From DATKGL01 sp035510455 (GTDB lineage: Bacteria; Patescibacteriota; Saccharimonadia; Saccharimonadales; UBA4665), in NCBI GenBank assembly GCA_035510455.1, contig DATKHB010000020.1:27974-91973 (forward strand): DNA of 64,000 bases. Reading direction: 5' to 3'. Both the position numbers and the translations under genes were made by a program. Shown here one piece after another: positions 24,269 to 33,520 of this stretch. Below the pieces are notes generated by a model. It made no database searches. It saw only the letters and a program-made list of their open reading frames with translations, and was not told where the DNA came from. Position 1 is the stretch's first letter. The number at the start of each line of letters is the position of its first letter.

Positions 24269-26044
24269 ATGATTAGTCGTCTTACCAGATTGCGAATCAG
24301 ACGACGTTTTAGGCGTGGCAAGAAACAGGTTGAAGACTTTGGGAATCAAACCAGCGAGGGTTTTGAAGAGAATATTATTAATCGACTAGGCCGCCTGCCC
24401 AATGTCCGGAGATTTATGTCGGTATGGGTTGGCCTACTCGTACTTCTCATTGGTTCAGTTGTTGCCCAGACTTTGGCATTAAGCCACTATTATCAGCGAC
24501 CTGAGCCGGGTCCAGGTGGAGTATATTCTGAAGGTATTTTAGGGGATTTTACGACTGCTAACCCTATCTATGCGACCGGCTCAGTTGATGACGCTGTTTC
24601 TCGACTTGTCTTTGCCGGGCTATTAAACTATAACGACCAAAACCAGCTAGTTGATGATTTGGCTCAAAGCTGGAGTTCCGACTCGACCGGCAAGGTGTAT
24701 ACAGTTCATTTAAAGTCTAATCTTACTTGGCAGGACGGTCAGCCGCTAACGGCTGCCGACGTGGTCTTCACCTTCCAGACTATTCAGGACCCAGATTCAC
24801 AGTCACCCCTTAACGAATCATGGCAAGATGTTTTGGTTAGTGAGGTAAATCCTCTGACGGTTACTTTTACTTTATCTAATCCTCTGGCCTCATTCCCGTA
24901 CTCGTTAACTACCGGTATCCTACCAAAACATCTACTTGGTTCATTACCAGCGTCGACCCTTAGGACCGCCTCTTTTAATACCGATCCGGTCGGTGCCGGT
25001 CCATTCAAATGGGGGGGCATTACGGTTGCCGGGGGCACTCCAACCACTCGTCAGGAGCAGATCGTAATGAGCCCTTTCAGTAATTTTAACGGCGGGAAAC
25101 CAAAACTGGATGAGTTTATTGTGCGAGCTTTTCATGATCAAACCACATTGGTTAATAGCTTTACAGCTGGTCAGCTAAACGGGCTATCCGGTCTTAATAG
25201 TGTTCCCAGCCAAATAGCTAAAGATAAAAGTAATCGCATCTACAATCTACCCCTGACAGCCGCTAATATGGTATTTTTTAGAACTACTGATGGAATTTTA
25301 GCCGATGCTTCGGTGCGAAGAGCTCTAGTAATGGGCGCGAACACTACCCAAATCGTTAATCATCTGGGTTACTCAGTCGTGCCCGTCAAAGAACCCTTGC
25401 TCATAAACCAGATAGGTTTTAACCCGGCTTACGAGCAATATGCCTATAATCCAACCCAAGCAGCAGCTACCCTACAGGCTGATGGGTGGATATTAAAAAA
25501 TGGTATAAGGTATAAGGCTGGTCAGCAGCTGACATTTGAACTTTCTGCTTTAGACAACAAAGACAATCAGTACGTTACTTCGGCTCTACAGAAACAATGG
25601 CAAGCAATAGGGGTCAATTTACAGGTTAATCTCCAAGACGCTTCGGACTTTGAAAATACCATAACTTTTCATGAATACGACGCTCTACTTTATGGAATAT
25701 CAATAGGTGTTGATCCGGACGTGTTCGTTTACTGGGACAGCTCTCAGGCAAATCTAGATTCGCCGTTTCATACTAATTATTCAGAATATAACTCGGCAAC
25801 CGCTGATAGTTCACTGGAAGCTGGTAGAACCCGAATTAACCCGCAGCTTAGGGCGGTAAAATATCAACCGTTTCTAGCGTCTTGGCAGGAGGATGCACCG
25901 GCTCTTGGACTATACCAGCCGAGATTCCTGTACATAACAGACGAACCAATTTATGGCCTAACTACTCATTCCATTAATGACCCAGGCGATCGCTTTGATA
26001 ATGTCCAGAATTGGGAAATAAGAGAGCAAGAAGTATCATATTAA
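24269..26044 (+). CDS. peptide/oligopeptide ABC transporter substrate-binding protein (SBP family 5)
   Basis: 591 residues. A basic cytoplasmic start of about 45 residues and one membrane helix (near 48-72) anchor it; there is no lipobox cysteine. The SBP-5 domain follows: LTWQDGQPLTAADVVFTFQT near residues 150-170, SVRRALVMGANTTQIVNHLG and a C-terminal lobe with DPDVFVYWDSSQA. It captures oligopeptides outside the cell, a plausible amino-acid source for an auxotrophic, host-dependent bacterium. No permease or ATPase gene is adjacent, so partners must lie elsewhere. Confidence 0.88.
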   Translation: MISRLTRLRIRRRFRRGKKQVEDFGNQTSEGFEENIINRLGRLPNVRRFMSVWVGLLVLLIGSVVAQTLALSHYYQRPEPGPGGVYSEGILGDFTTANPIYATGSVDDAVSRLVFAGLLNYNDQNQLVDDLAQSWSSDSTGKVYTVHLKSNLTWQDGQPLTAADVVFTFQTIQDPDSQSPLNESWQDVLVSEVNPLTVTFTLSNPLASFPYSLTTGILPKHLLGSLPASTLRTASFNTDPVGAGPFKWGGITVAGGTPTTRQEQIVMSPFSNFNGGKPKLDEFIVRAFHDQTTLVNSFTAGQLNGLSGLNSVPSQIAKDKSNRIYNLPLTAANMVFFRTTDGILADASVRRALVMGANTTQIVNHLGYSVVPVKEPLLINQIGFNPAYEQYAYNPTQAAATLQADGWILKNGIRYKAGQQLTFELSALDNKDNQYVTSALQKQWQAIGVNLQVNLQDASDFENTITFHEYDALLYGISIGVDPDVFVYWDSSQANLDSPFHTNYSEYNSATADSSLEAGRTRINPQLRAVKYQPFLASWQEDAPALGLYQPRFLYITDEPIYGLTTHSINDPGDRFDNVQNWEIREQEVSY

Positions 26045-26059
26045 GTAGTCTAAAGCTGC

Positions 26060-26146
26060 GGGGATATGGCGGAATTGGTAGACGCGCTAGCTTCAGGAGT
26101 TGGTGAGCTTTTGCTCATGGAGGTTCAACTCCTCTTATCCCCACCA
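26060..26146 (+). tRNA. tRNA-Leu (anticodon CAG)
   Basis: Acceptor stem GGGGATA (26060-26066) pairs with TATCCCC (26136-26142), followed by discriminator A and an encoded CCA. The D arm contains GGTAGACGC, the anticodon loop is TTCAGGA giving CAG, a long variable arm TGAGCTTTTGCTCA is present as in class II tRNAs, and the T arm is GGAGG TTCAACT CCTCT. The long variable arm and A73 fit leucine. Confidence 0.93.
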
Positions 26147-26176
26147 AGCATAGGCGTAATACTAGCCCTATATTTT

Positions 26177-26593
26177 TCAATCAATGAGATCTTGCTTTAC
26201 CAGTTCGGGTAGCAACTTAATTAATAAATTACCTACATCAATATTATCTTGCTTGTATTGGCTATTAATATAAGCAATACTCTCAGTTCTCCCCGGTAGG
26301 TTCTTGATATCAGGCTCCTTGGTGAAATTTCCGGTAAATAATTTAAATCTAATTAATTTTCCTGTATTTTTAGAATTTTCAACAATCTCAATAAAAGCTT
26401 TTTGTATTTCTACGGAAACGCCTAACTCTTCTAAAGCTTCTCGCGCCGCAGCATTTTCATCTGATTCCCTGGCTTCCACCTTACCGCCAGGCATTATATA
26501 GAAAGATTTGTCTCTTTCTTTCAGAGTTAGCACTCGCCTGTCTCGGATGATAAGAACGCCAGACCATAAAATAGGTTTTTCTGCTTGAGCCAT
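26177..26593 (-). CDS. NUDIX hydrolase
   Basis: 138 residues. The Nudix box GxxxxxEARESDENAAAREALEELG lies near residues 39-57 (PGGKVEARESDENAAAREAL, then EELGV). NUDIX enzymes cleave nucleoside diphosphates linked to other groups, often as housecleaning enzymes; substrate cannot be read from sequence. ATG 26593 lies 6 nt after an extended -10 (TGT TAGACT), so the mRNA should be leaderless. Monocistronic, opposite to its neighbours. Confidence 0.85.
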   Translation of the reverse strand: MAQAEKPILWSGVLIIRDRRVLTLKERDKSFYIMPGGKVEARESDENAAAREALEELGVSVEIQKAFIEIVENSKNTGKLIRFKLFTGNFTKEPDIKNLPGRTESIAYINSQYKQDNIDVGNLLIKLLPELVKQDLID

Positions 26594-26599
26594 AGATAG

Positions 26600-26608
26600 A
26601 GTCTAACA
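26600..26608 (-). promoter_or_regulatory. extended -10 of the NUDIX gene, leaderless start
   Basis: On the minus strand TGT then TAGACT, 6 nt before ATG 26593. Confidence 0.45.
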
Positions 26609-26761
26609 CCTTGGATATAACTACTCAATTAAATTCTATTAAGACATAGTAACTGGTAATTTCTCAACCTGCTTACTATTTAAAATACGCCACAAGATAG
26701 TTTAGCCACACTTACCGTTAATTTTTATAACTCACATTCTCTATATTAACTGCTATAGAGT

Positions 26762-26767
26762 TATAAT
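26762..26767 (+). promoter_or_regulatory. -10 box of the hydrolase-murF operon, leaderless start
   Basis: Perfect TATAAT, 7 nt before ATG 26775. Confidence 0.5.
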
Positions 26768-26774
26768 TTAGGAA

Positions 26775-27527
26775 ATGCAAGTAATCGTTAACAATTTAGC
26801 AACTACATACGTCGATGCAGGTAAAGGCAAGGTAATCTTAATTTTGCATGGATGGGGCGATCAGGCCGATGGGCTTAAACAACTTCGGGCCGACTTATCG
26901 GAAGAATATCGAGTTATTGCGCCTGATTTGCCGGGATTCGGGGCTACCGAAAAACCGACATCTGCCTGGGGCTTAACGGATTACGCAGAGTTTATGAATC
27001 ATTTTCTGGGAAAACTTAAAATCGAAGAGACATATGCCATAATCGGCCACAGCAACGGTGGGGCGATAGCAATTCGTGGGGTAGGCGAGGGGTTGTTAAA
27101 AACGGATAGATTAATTCTACTAGCTAGCTCGGGGGTCCGCTCCGAGTACCGTGGTCGCCAGAAAGCTTTAAGGTTAATAGCAAAGACTGGCAAGGTTCTA
27201 ACGTCACCCTTGCCTGCCCGCTCCAAGAAGAAACTAAAGTCCAAGGTCTACTCAGCCATTGGATCGGACATGTTAGTTGCCGAACACATGCAAGATACTT
27301 TCAAGAAAGTTGTAACCGATGATGTCCAATCTAGTGCCGGTAATATAAAAATCCCAACGCTATTAATATACGGCGAGCAAGACAAAACTACGCCTAAAAG
27401 ATTTGGGGGACTATTGAGCGGTCAAATCAGTGGCTCCAGACTAACGATTATCCCTGATGCCGGACACTTTGCACATCTTGATCAACCGTCGTTAGTTGAA
27501 GAAAAAATTAAGGGTTTCTTAAAATGA
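26775..27527 (+). CDS. alpha/beta hydrolase
   Basis: 250 residues with the hydrolase fold: oxyanion LHGWGDQADG near 25-34, nucleophile GHSNGG near 93-98, acid in YGEQDKTTPKRFG near 200 and His in PDAGHFAHLDQP near 228. No signal peptide. Substrate unknown; possible esterase or lactonase. It overlaps the murF-like gene by ATGA, hinting at a wall-related or simply co-expressed role. Confidence 0.85.
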   Translation: MQVIVNNLATTYVDAGKGKVILILHGWGDQADGLKQLRADLSEEYRVIAPDLPGFGATEKPTSAWGLTDYAEFMNHFLGKLKIEETYAIIGHSNGGAIAIRGVGEGLLKTDRLILLASSGVRSEYRGRQKALRLIAKTGKVLTSPLPARSKKKLKSKVYSAIGSDMLVAEHMQDTFKKVVTDDVQSSAGNIKIPTLLIYGEQDKTTPKRFGGLLSGQISGSRLTIIPDAGHFAHLDQPSLVEEKIKGFLK

Positions 27528-28963
27528 TTGATGCGATTACTAGCCTGTATATGCCAAGTTACCCTTCTGTGCTGGTATATATGCTGCAGACAACTGAATA
27601 TCAGGTTAAACCCTATCTTAAGTGGTATTGGCGAACTCAAAATTTCCGCAACGTAATGGTTAGACGGCAGCTCGAGCGAACCAAAGCGGCTAAGCTTTTA
27701 CTACTAGCTATTTATTTAGCAGCACTTATCGAAGTGCTTGCCGGGCTCGTCTTTATATATCTTGGCCATTGGCACCATGTGACCGGTGGGGTGTATTTTG
27801 GCTTTGCCCTGATCGTCGCTTATCCAGTGGTTATTGCTCACCTTATAGCATTACCTAGAGCAATCGGGCGAGCCTTGATTGTTGGGCCTAACCAAAAGCG
27901 TCAAATTGATGCTTCCGAAAAGCAGTTTAAGAAGTTTAAGGGTATTAAGATAGCCATCCTTGGTAGTTACGGCAAGACAAGCATGAAAGAGCTTCTGCTC
28001 GCAGTTTTAAAAGAAGGCAAAAAAGTAGAAGCCACGCCTGCCAACAAAAACGTGCCGATTTCCCATGCCCAGTTTATTAATAATATTGCCGGAGACGAGG
28101 ATATCTTAATTATCGAATACGGCGAGGGCCGGCTGGGTGATATTGAGCGTTTTGCCAAAATAACTCACCCCACTCACGCCGTTATAACTGGAATTGCTCC
28201 AGCACACCTCGATCATTACAAAAACATGGATGAGATTAGTGAAGACATACTGAGCATTGCCGATTACCTAAAAGACAAAAACGTTTATGCCAATAACGAG
28301 TCATCTTTACTTACGCCGCACATCAAGAAATCTTTTCATCCATATGATTCAAATGGGGCATTGGGCTGGAACGTTAGCCAGGTTAAGACAAGCATAAATG
28401 GCACCACTTTTAATTTAACTAAAGGTAATAAGACGCTAAAACTAAGTACTGGGCTACTTGGTGAGCATAACATTGGTCCCTTAAGTCTAGCGGCAGCTTT
28501 AGCGGACCAGTTTGGCCTTAGTGAAGAGCAAATTATTGACGGGGTTGCCAACACCAAGCCATTTGAACACCGCATGAATCCATATCAGCTCAATGGTGCC
28601 TGGGTTGTTGACGATACCTATAACGGCAATATAGAGGGCATTAAGGCTGGCACTAAGTTATTGGGGGCCCTGAAAGCCAAGCGAAAATGGTATGTAACGC
28701 CTGGACTTGTTGATCAAGGCTCGGATACTAAATCAATCCACATGACCATCGGTAAGCTAATAGCCGAGGCTAAACCTGACATTGTAGTTCTGATGAAGAA
28801 TTCAACAACCGATAATATAGTTAGCGGGCTAAAAGAAGCTGGGTATGGCGGCGATATTAGAATTGAGCCTAAGCCACTAGACTTTTATACTAATTTAGGC
28901 GAGTTTGTAGCAATCGGCGATCTGGTTATGATGCAGAACGACTGGCCAGACAATTATATCTAA
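27524..28963 (+). CDS. murF: Mur ligase family protein, MurF-like (D-Ala-D-Ala adding enzyme) with N-terminal membrane segment
   Basis: Mur ligases join amino acids to UDP-MurNAc; the MurF step adds D-Ala-D-Ala. The 479-residue product has about 125 extra N-terminal residues with two or three hydrophobic helices (LLLLAIYLAALIEVLAGLVF). The ATP loop is ILGSYGKTSMKELLL near 146-160; the central domain has ATPANKNVPISHAQ and IEYGEGRLGDIERF; the C-terminal ligase domain has VVDDTYNGNIEGIKAG. The start ATG overlaps the hydrolase stop. Next gene is ddl, which makes the D-Ala-D-Ala substrate, supporting MurF over MurC/D/E. The membrane part is unlike classical MurF. Confidence 0.8.
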   Translation: MIDAITSLYMPSYPSVLVYMLQTTEYQVKPYLKWYWRTQNFRNVMVRRQLERTKAAKLLLLAIYLAALIEVLAGLVFIYLGHWHHVTGGVYFGFALIVAYPVVIAHLIALPRAIGRALIVGPNQKRQIDASEKQFKKFKGIKIAILGSYGKTSMKELLLAVLKEGKKVEATPANKNVPISHAQFINNIAGDEDILIIEYGEGRLGDIERFAKITHPTHAVITGIAPAHLDHYKNMDEISEDILSIADYLKDKNVYANNESSLLTPHIKKSFHPYDSNGALGWNVSQVKTSINGTTFNLTKGNKTLKLSTGLLGEHNIGPLSLAAALADQFGLSEEQIIDGVANTKPFEHRMNPYQLNGAWVVDDTYNGNIEGIKAGTKLLGALKAKRKWYVTPGLVDQGSDTKSIHMTIGKLIAEAKPDIVVLMKNSTTDNIVSGLKEAGYGGDIRIEPKPLDFYTNLGEFVAIGDLVMMQNDWPDNYI

Positions 28964-29011
28964 GTGGGGGATATCACACTAATTGTATATTGTAATTGTA
29001 TATAAGAATTG

Positions 29012-29017
29012 TATAAT
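29012..29017 (+). promoter_or_regulatory. -10 box of ddl, leaderless start
   Basis: Perfect TATAAT, 7 nt before ATG 29025, in an AT-rich tract with two partial copies of TTGTATA upstream. Confidence 0.5.
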
Positions 29018-29024
29018 TTAGACC

Positions 29025-30188
29025 ATGGAAACAGTCGCAGTTATCTTCGGAGGCCGATCGGCCGAACACGATGTCTCGATTATTACAGCTATCGCGAGCA
29101 TTATTAAACCCCTAGAATTATCTCGCAAGTATCGAGTCGAGGCAATCTATATTGCCAAGGATGGCGCTTGGTATTGGGATGATAAACTAAAAAATATTTC
29201 ACTTTTCACATCCGGCGGCATACAAGACTTTATCCATCGCGCTCAACCGGCTAGCGTTGAATTCAATGGTGGACTAACTTTAGTTAAGGCTAGTGGTATC
29301 GCTGGCCGTAAACTGCATCGAAAAATAGACATAGTCTTCCCGGCGATGCATGGTACTTACGGCGAAGACGGAGCCTTAATGGGGCTTTTAGACATGGCGG
29401 GAGTTGCTTATGTCGGGTGCGGAGTGAGCGCTTCGGCAGTAGCCATGGACAAAATTCTGGCTAAACAACTGGCTGTCGCTAATAATATACCGACATCCAA
29501 ATTCTTGGTTTTTGACCGAACCGACATTGAACGCGAAATTCAAGCTGCAATACTAGCCATCAAAAAGGACCTTAAATTTCCGTTATTTATCAAACCGGCT
29601 CATCTTGGTTCGAGTATCGGTATATCAAGAGTCACAGATGATAATTCACTGAGCAATGGTCTGGAAACAGCCATTCACTATGATAATAAAATAATCGTTG
29701 AAGAGGCCGTAAATAATCTTATTGAAGTAACTCTGCCGATAATCGGCAACCGAACTCCTGTGCCGGCCTACCTTGAACACCCCTTGACTAAACCTGAAGA
29801 CTTTTTTGATTTTGACACTAAGTATATGCAAGGTGGCAAAAAAGGCAAAAGGGGTGCCCCCAAAGGCTCACAGGGTAGCAGTGAAATCCCGGCTAAATTG
29901 CCGCCAGAATTATATAAAAAGGCCGAGCAGTTAGGCTGTGATGTCTATAAAGCTATGGGTTGTAGCGGAATTGCCAGAGTAGATATGTTAATCGACAGCA
30001 AGACGGACACCGTTTATTTTAATGAAGTTAATCCATTGCCCGGAAGCCTATACGCCCACAATTGGAGAGCTAAAGGCCTGTCGAACGTTGAACTGGTACA
30101 AAAATTAATTGACCTAGCCATCGAGCGACAACGCGAACGCGATGCACTGGCAACGACCTTTACCACTAACTATTTGCAACAATTTTAA
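29025..30188 (+). CDS. ddl: D-alanine--D-alanine ligase
   Basis: Ddl joins two D-Ala with ATP for peptidoglycan. 387 residues. N-terminal VIFGGRSAEHDVSIITA is the family signature; GTYGEDGALMGLLDMAGVAYVG lies near 108-130; the ATP-grasp part has LFIKPAHLGSSIGISR near 190 and the metal-binding end FNEVNPLPGSL near 345. A second Ddl-like ATP-grasp gene lies at 55378. A short Gly/Lys-rich insertion (GGKKGKRGAPKGSQGSS) sits near residue 270. Confidence 0.94.
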   Translation: METVAVIFGGRSAEHDVSIITAIASIIKPLELSRKYRVEAIYIAKDGAWYWDDKLKNISLFTSGGIQDFIHRAQPASVEFNGGLTLVKASGIAGRKLHRKIDIVFPAMHGTYGEDGALMGLLDMAGVAYVGCGVSASAVAMDKILAKQLAVANNIPTSKFLVFDRTDIEREIQAAILAIKKDLKFPLFIKPAHLGSSIGISRVTDDNSLSNGLETAIHYDNKIIVEEAVNNLIEVTLPIIGNRTPVPAYLEHPLTKPEDFFDFDTKYMQGGKKGKRGAPKGSQGSSEIPAKLPPELYKKAEQLGCDVYKAMGCSGIARVDMLIDSKTDTVYFNEVNPLPGSLYAHNWRAKGLSNVELVQKLIDLAIERQRERDALATTFTTNYLQQF

Positions 30189-30218
30189 ATATCGATAACT
30201 AGATCCTCAGATTGCCTA

Positions 30219-30246
30219 AGGTATAATCTGACTTTTTAGGTATAAT
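30219..30246 (+). promoter_or_regulatory. tandem -10 boxes of leuS
   Basis: AGGTATAAT occurs twice, at 30219-30227 and 30238-30246, spaced by 19 nt. The first is overlapped by an inverted repeat CAGATT 30208-30213 / AATCTG 30225-30230. The downstream box would give a leader of about 18 nt. Confidence 0.45.
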
Positions 30247-30270
30247 TATTAAGAATCTGGATAAAATGTG

Positions 30271-32748
30271 ATGAAGAGATATAATCCTAAAGAAATTGAG
30301 CCAAAATGGCAGAAAATTTGGGAAGATGAAAAAATCTACCAAGTTAAAGAGGGCCCCAATAAGCCCAAGAAGTATGTACTAGAGTACTTCCCTTACCCTA
30401 GCGGTGCCGCTATGCATGTTGGCCATGTACGAAACTACACCATCGGTGACGTAGTTAGCCGCCACGCAAGAATGCGGCAATACAACGTGCTTCATCCGAT
30501 GGGCTGGGACGCCTTCGGGTTGCCGGCGGAAAATTACGCCATCAAAAGCGGTATCGATCCAGCCGAAGCTATCAAAATAAATACTAAAAAATTCAAACAG
30601 CAGTTGATGCAGATGGGGTTTGGTTATGATTGGTCCCGCGAAATTGACTCTACGGATCCAAACTATTACAAGTGGACTCAGTGGTTTTTCACGTTGCTGT
30701 TCAAAAAAGGCTTAGCCTATCAGAAAGAAAGTTTGCAGTGGTGGTGCCCAAACGACAAGACCGTTTTGGCCAATGAGCAGGTTGAAGCTGGCAAGTGCTG
30801 GCGCTGTGGCAGTGAAGTTGAAAAGAAGTCACTTAAGCAATGGTTTTTCAAGATTACAGATTACGCTGACCGATTACTTGGTGACCTGGATGATTTGGAT
30901 TGGTCAGAGGCTATTAAAACTATGCAGCGCAACTGGATCGGGCGAAGTGTAGGAGCCGAGATTAACTTTGAGATTGATGGCAGCAAGAAACATTTAAATG
31001 TCTTCACTACTAGGCCAGATACTCTGCATGGTGCAACATTTATGGTGCTAGCACCGGAGCATCCCTTAGTTGAAGATATTACAACTCCGGAGCACAAGGC
31101 CAGAGTTAACCTGTATGTAAAGAACTCGCTTACAAAAAGTGATATCGAGAGGCAGGAGACAGAACATGATAAGACTGGGGTCTTCACTGGAGCCTATACT
31201 GTTAATCCAACTAACAACAAAAAGATTCCAATCTGGGTAGCTGATTACGTGTTGATGGGATATGGAACTGGCGCAATTATGGCGGTACCAGCCCATGATG
31301 AACGTGACTTTGAGTTTGCTAAAAAGTTTAAGCTACCAATTGTGCCAGTTATAAGGCCGCTGTCTTCTAGATCTGAATCCATAGATTGCTTTGTGGGCGA
31401 AGGTCTAATGATTAACTCTGGTAAATATAACGGTAAAAGTTCCAGTGAAACACGCGAGAAGATAACAGCCGAGCTGACCGACAAGAAACTTGGCAGTGAG
31501 AAGGTTAATTACAAGATACGCGATTGGCTAATAAGCCGGCAGCGTTATTGGGGCTCCCCAATCCCTATAATCCATTGTCCTAAGGACGGTGCCGTAGCGG
31601 TACCCGAAGATCAGCTGCCCGTACTGCTGCCTAAGCTTAAAGACTTCGAACCAAGTGGTGATGGCCGAAGCCCACTAGCTAGAATTAGTGAATTTGTAAA
31701 CACTACTTGCCCTAAATGTGGCGGCCCGGCGGAGAGGGAAACCGATACTATGGACGGTTTTGCTTGTAGCAGCTGGTATTTTCTAAGATTTGCCGATCCT
31801 CATAACGACCAAAAACCATTCGATAGATCTAAGGCTGAGTACTGGTTACCGGTTGACGATTACATCGGGGGCGCCGAACATGCCGTAATGCACCTTTTGT
31901 ACGCAAGATTCTGGACAAAAGTTATGTTTGACGAGGGACTGATTAATTTCACTGAGCCATTTACGACCCTCAGAAACCACGGAATGATTCTAGCACCTGA
32001 CGGTCAGAAAATGAGCAAGAGCAAGAATAATACTATCGAACCGGACGGTTTAATTGAGACGGGGTATGGAGCTGATGCCGTGAGGATCATGGAACTTTTC
32101 ATTGGGCCCTGGAACCAGGCGGCCAACTGGAGCATGGAAGGCCTGGGCGGAGCTTACCGCTTTTTAAACCGGGTTTGGGAGATAGTAAGGGTGTACCAAG
32201 ATAGTGCTAAGGCCGACCCTTTGTCTGAAAATAACAAAGAATATGACGATAGACCAATCTGGCTAGCAGCTCACACCGCTATCGCTCGGGTCAGTGAAGA
32301 CCTTAGTGTTATGGGCTTTAATACAGCTATAGCCCGGTTAATGGAGTACGTGAACGAGCTTTATAAATTACGCGTGAACCACTGGATGTTTGCGGATTCG
32401 GGTAAGGATGCTTGGAAGTTCGCAATCGAGAACTTGCTTAAACTGCTGGCGCCTATAGCTCCTCACGTCACCGAAGAACTGTGGCATGAACTCGGCCACA
32501 AAGAGTCCGTACATCTCAGTGACTGGCCAGTCCACGATGGGCAGTACCTAATTAAAGATACTGTGATCGTAGTAGTACAAGTAAATGGCAAATTGCGTGG
32601 CCAGCTAGAGCTTCCACTTAATAGTTCAGAAGAGGAAGTAGTGATGGCCGCTACCCAGCATGACAAAATAAAACCATATATTGAAGGTAATAAGTCGATA
32701 AAAGTCATTTATGTACCGAACCGTCTAGTCAACCTGGTGACTAGCTGA
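30271..32748 (+). CDS. leuS: leucyl-tRNA synthetase
   Basis: LeuRS charges tRNA-Leu, one of which lies 4 kb upstream. 825 residues from ATG 30271 (GTG 30268 is an in-frame alternative). The HIGH region is YPSGAAMHVGHVRNY near 38-52, zinc-type cysteines are in WWCPND and KCWRCG near 150-170, the CP1 editing domain carries TTRPDTLHGATF and GTGAIMAVPAHDERDFEF, KMSKS is KMSKSKNN near 577, and the C-terminal domain ends IKVIYVPNRLVNLV. Leader too short for a T-box. Confidence 0.97.
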   Translation: MKRYNPKEIEPKWQKIWEDEKIYQVKEGPNKPKKYVLEYFPYPSGAAMHVGHVRNYTIGDVVSRHARMRQYNVLHPMGWDAFGLPAENYAIKSGIDPAEAIKINTKKFKQQLMQMGFGYDWSREIDSTDPNYYKWTQWFFTLLFKKGLAYQKESLQWWCPNDKTVLANEQVEAGKCWRCGSEVEKKSLKQWFFKITDYADRLLGDLDDLDWSEAIKTMQRNWIGRSVGAEINFEIDGSKKHLNVFTTRPDTLHGATFMVLAPEHPLVEDITTPEHKARVNLYVKNSLTKSDIERQETEHDKTGVFTGAYTVNPTNNKKIPIWVADYVLMGYGTGAIMAVPAHDERDFEFAKKFKLPIVPVIRPLSSRSESIDCFVGEGLMINSGKYNGKSSSETREKITAELTDKKLGSEKVNYKIRDWLISRQRYWGSPIPIIHCPKDGAVAVPEDQLPVLLPKLKDFEPSGDGRSPLARISEFVNTTCPKCGGPAERETDTMDGFACSSWYFLRFADPHNDQKPFDRSKAEYWLPVDDYIGGAEHAVMHLLYARFWTKVMFDEGLINFTEPFTTLRNHGMILAPDGQKMSKSKNNTIEPDGLIETGYGADAVRIMELFIGPWNQAANWSMEGLGGAYRFLNRVWEIVRVYQDSAKADPLSENNKEYDDRPIWLAAHTAIARVSEDLSVMGFNTAIARLMEYVNELYKLRVNHWMFADSGKDAWKFAIENLLKLLAPIAPHVTEELWHELGHKESVHLSDWPVHDGQYLIKDTVIVVVQVNGKLRGQLELPLNSSEEEVVMAATQHDKIKPYIEGNKSIKVIYVPNRLVNLVTS

Positions 32749-32788
32749 ACAAACCCCTGCAAAACTTGAGAAATGAGCCGAATTAAGC

Positions 32789-32809
32789 TATACTAATCTT
32801 TAAGATTAG
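32789..32809 (+). promoter_or_regulatory. promoter and dyad of the rpmF operon
   Basis: TATACT at 32789-32794 serves as -10. A perfect 8-bp dyad, CTAATCTT 32793-32800 and AAGATTAG 32802-32809, overlaps its end and the predicted transcription start. It could bind a dimeric regulator or form a hairpin at the mRNA 5' end. AAGGAG follows at 32822-32827. Confidence 0.45.
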
Positions 32810-32836
32810 CTAAAAAGCAAGAAGGAGAACCTATTT

Positions 32837-32995
32837 ATGGGTAAACCTAAAAAACGTACAAGTCATCGACGGACTGGCAGCCGTCGCAGTCATTTAGTCT
32901 TGAAATTAGCAAGAAAAGTTAATGCCAAATCGCCAGTCAAAGCTTTTACAACACGGCGCGAGTATGGTAAAAAAGCTGATCCTAAAGCACTATAA
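32837..32995 (+). CDS. rpmF: 50S ribosomal protein L32
   Basis: A 52-residue, very basic protein with the bL32 N-terminal pattern PKKRTSHRRTGSRRSHLVLK (residues 4-23). It lacks the C-terminal CxxC/CxxxxC zinc cysteines, as the C-minus paralogues of other bacteria do. ATG 32837 is preceded by AAGGAG with 9 nt spacing, one of few classical ribosome sites in the window. Leads an operon with nusB, a NUDIX gene and rnc. Confidence 0.85.
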   Translation: MGKPKKRTSHRRTGSRRSHLVLKLARKVNAKSPVKAFTTRREYGKKADPKAL

Positions 32996-33016
32996 ACTTA
33001 GGTAATTTTTAACAAC

Positions 33017-33520
33017 ATGGCTTCAAATCGTCATCTTGGTCGTATTATCGCTTTGCAAACTCTCTACGAGCAGGATTTTCGCAGGGCGTCTGATGATAAA
33101 ACCTTTGATCTTGATGAGGTCTTAGAGCGTAATATTAATCGCTATCACACCATGATTGATGACAAAGCCTTTATTGGTAGGCTGGTTCACGGTGTTAATA
33201 AACATGAGAAAAAACTCAACGAAGTAATTGTCCCTATAGCTCCGGAATGGCCGATCGAACAGATCGCCAGAATGGACAGGGCTGTTTTGCATATCGGTAT
33301 CTACGAGCTTTTATATGAGAAAGATATTCCTCCTAAGGTGGTGATCAATGAGGCCGTTGAGCTCGCCAAAGCCTTCGGTGGCGATAACTCCTCTAAATTT
33401 ATTAATGGCGTATTAGGCACCGTCTTAAGAGACATCACCAAAGACGACGACAAAGTTAAAAAAGACAAACCAAAACCCAAACCCAAAACTAAAGCCGTCA
33501 AGAAAGACACTAAGAAATGA
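33017..33520 (+). CDS. nusB: transcription antitermination factor NusB
   Basis: NusB binds boxA with S10 in rRNA antitermination. 167 residues: N-terminal RHLGRIIALQTLYEQDF (4-20), then IAPEWPIEQIARMDRAVLHIGIYEL and VVINEAVELAKAFGGDNSSKFINGVLG. After the NusB fold (about 145) comes a Lys/Pro/Thr tail (KKDKPKPKPKTKAVKKDTKK), basic in contrast to the acidic tails on other RNA-binding proteins here. Overlaps the next gene by ATGA. Confidence 0.94.
   Translation: MASNRHLGRIIALQTLYEQDFRRASDDKTFDLDEVLERNINRYHTMIDDKAFIGRLVHGVNKHEKKLNEVIVPIAPEWPIEQIARMDRAVLHIGIYELLYEKDIPPKVVINEAVELAKAFGGDNSSKFINGVLGTVLRDITKDDDKVKKDKPKPKPKTKAVKKDTKK

Noticed and set aside
30188..30270. T-box riboswitch before leuS
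   Set aside because: The distance from either -10 to the start is far too short for a T-box, and no T-box sequence is present.
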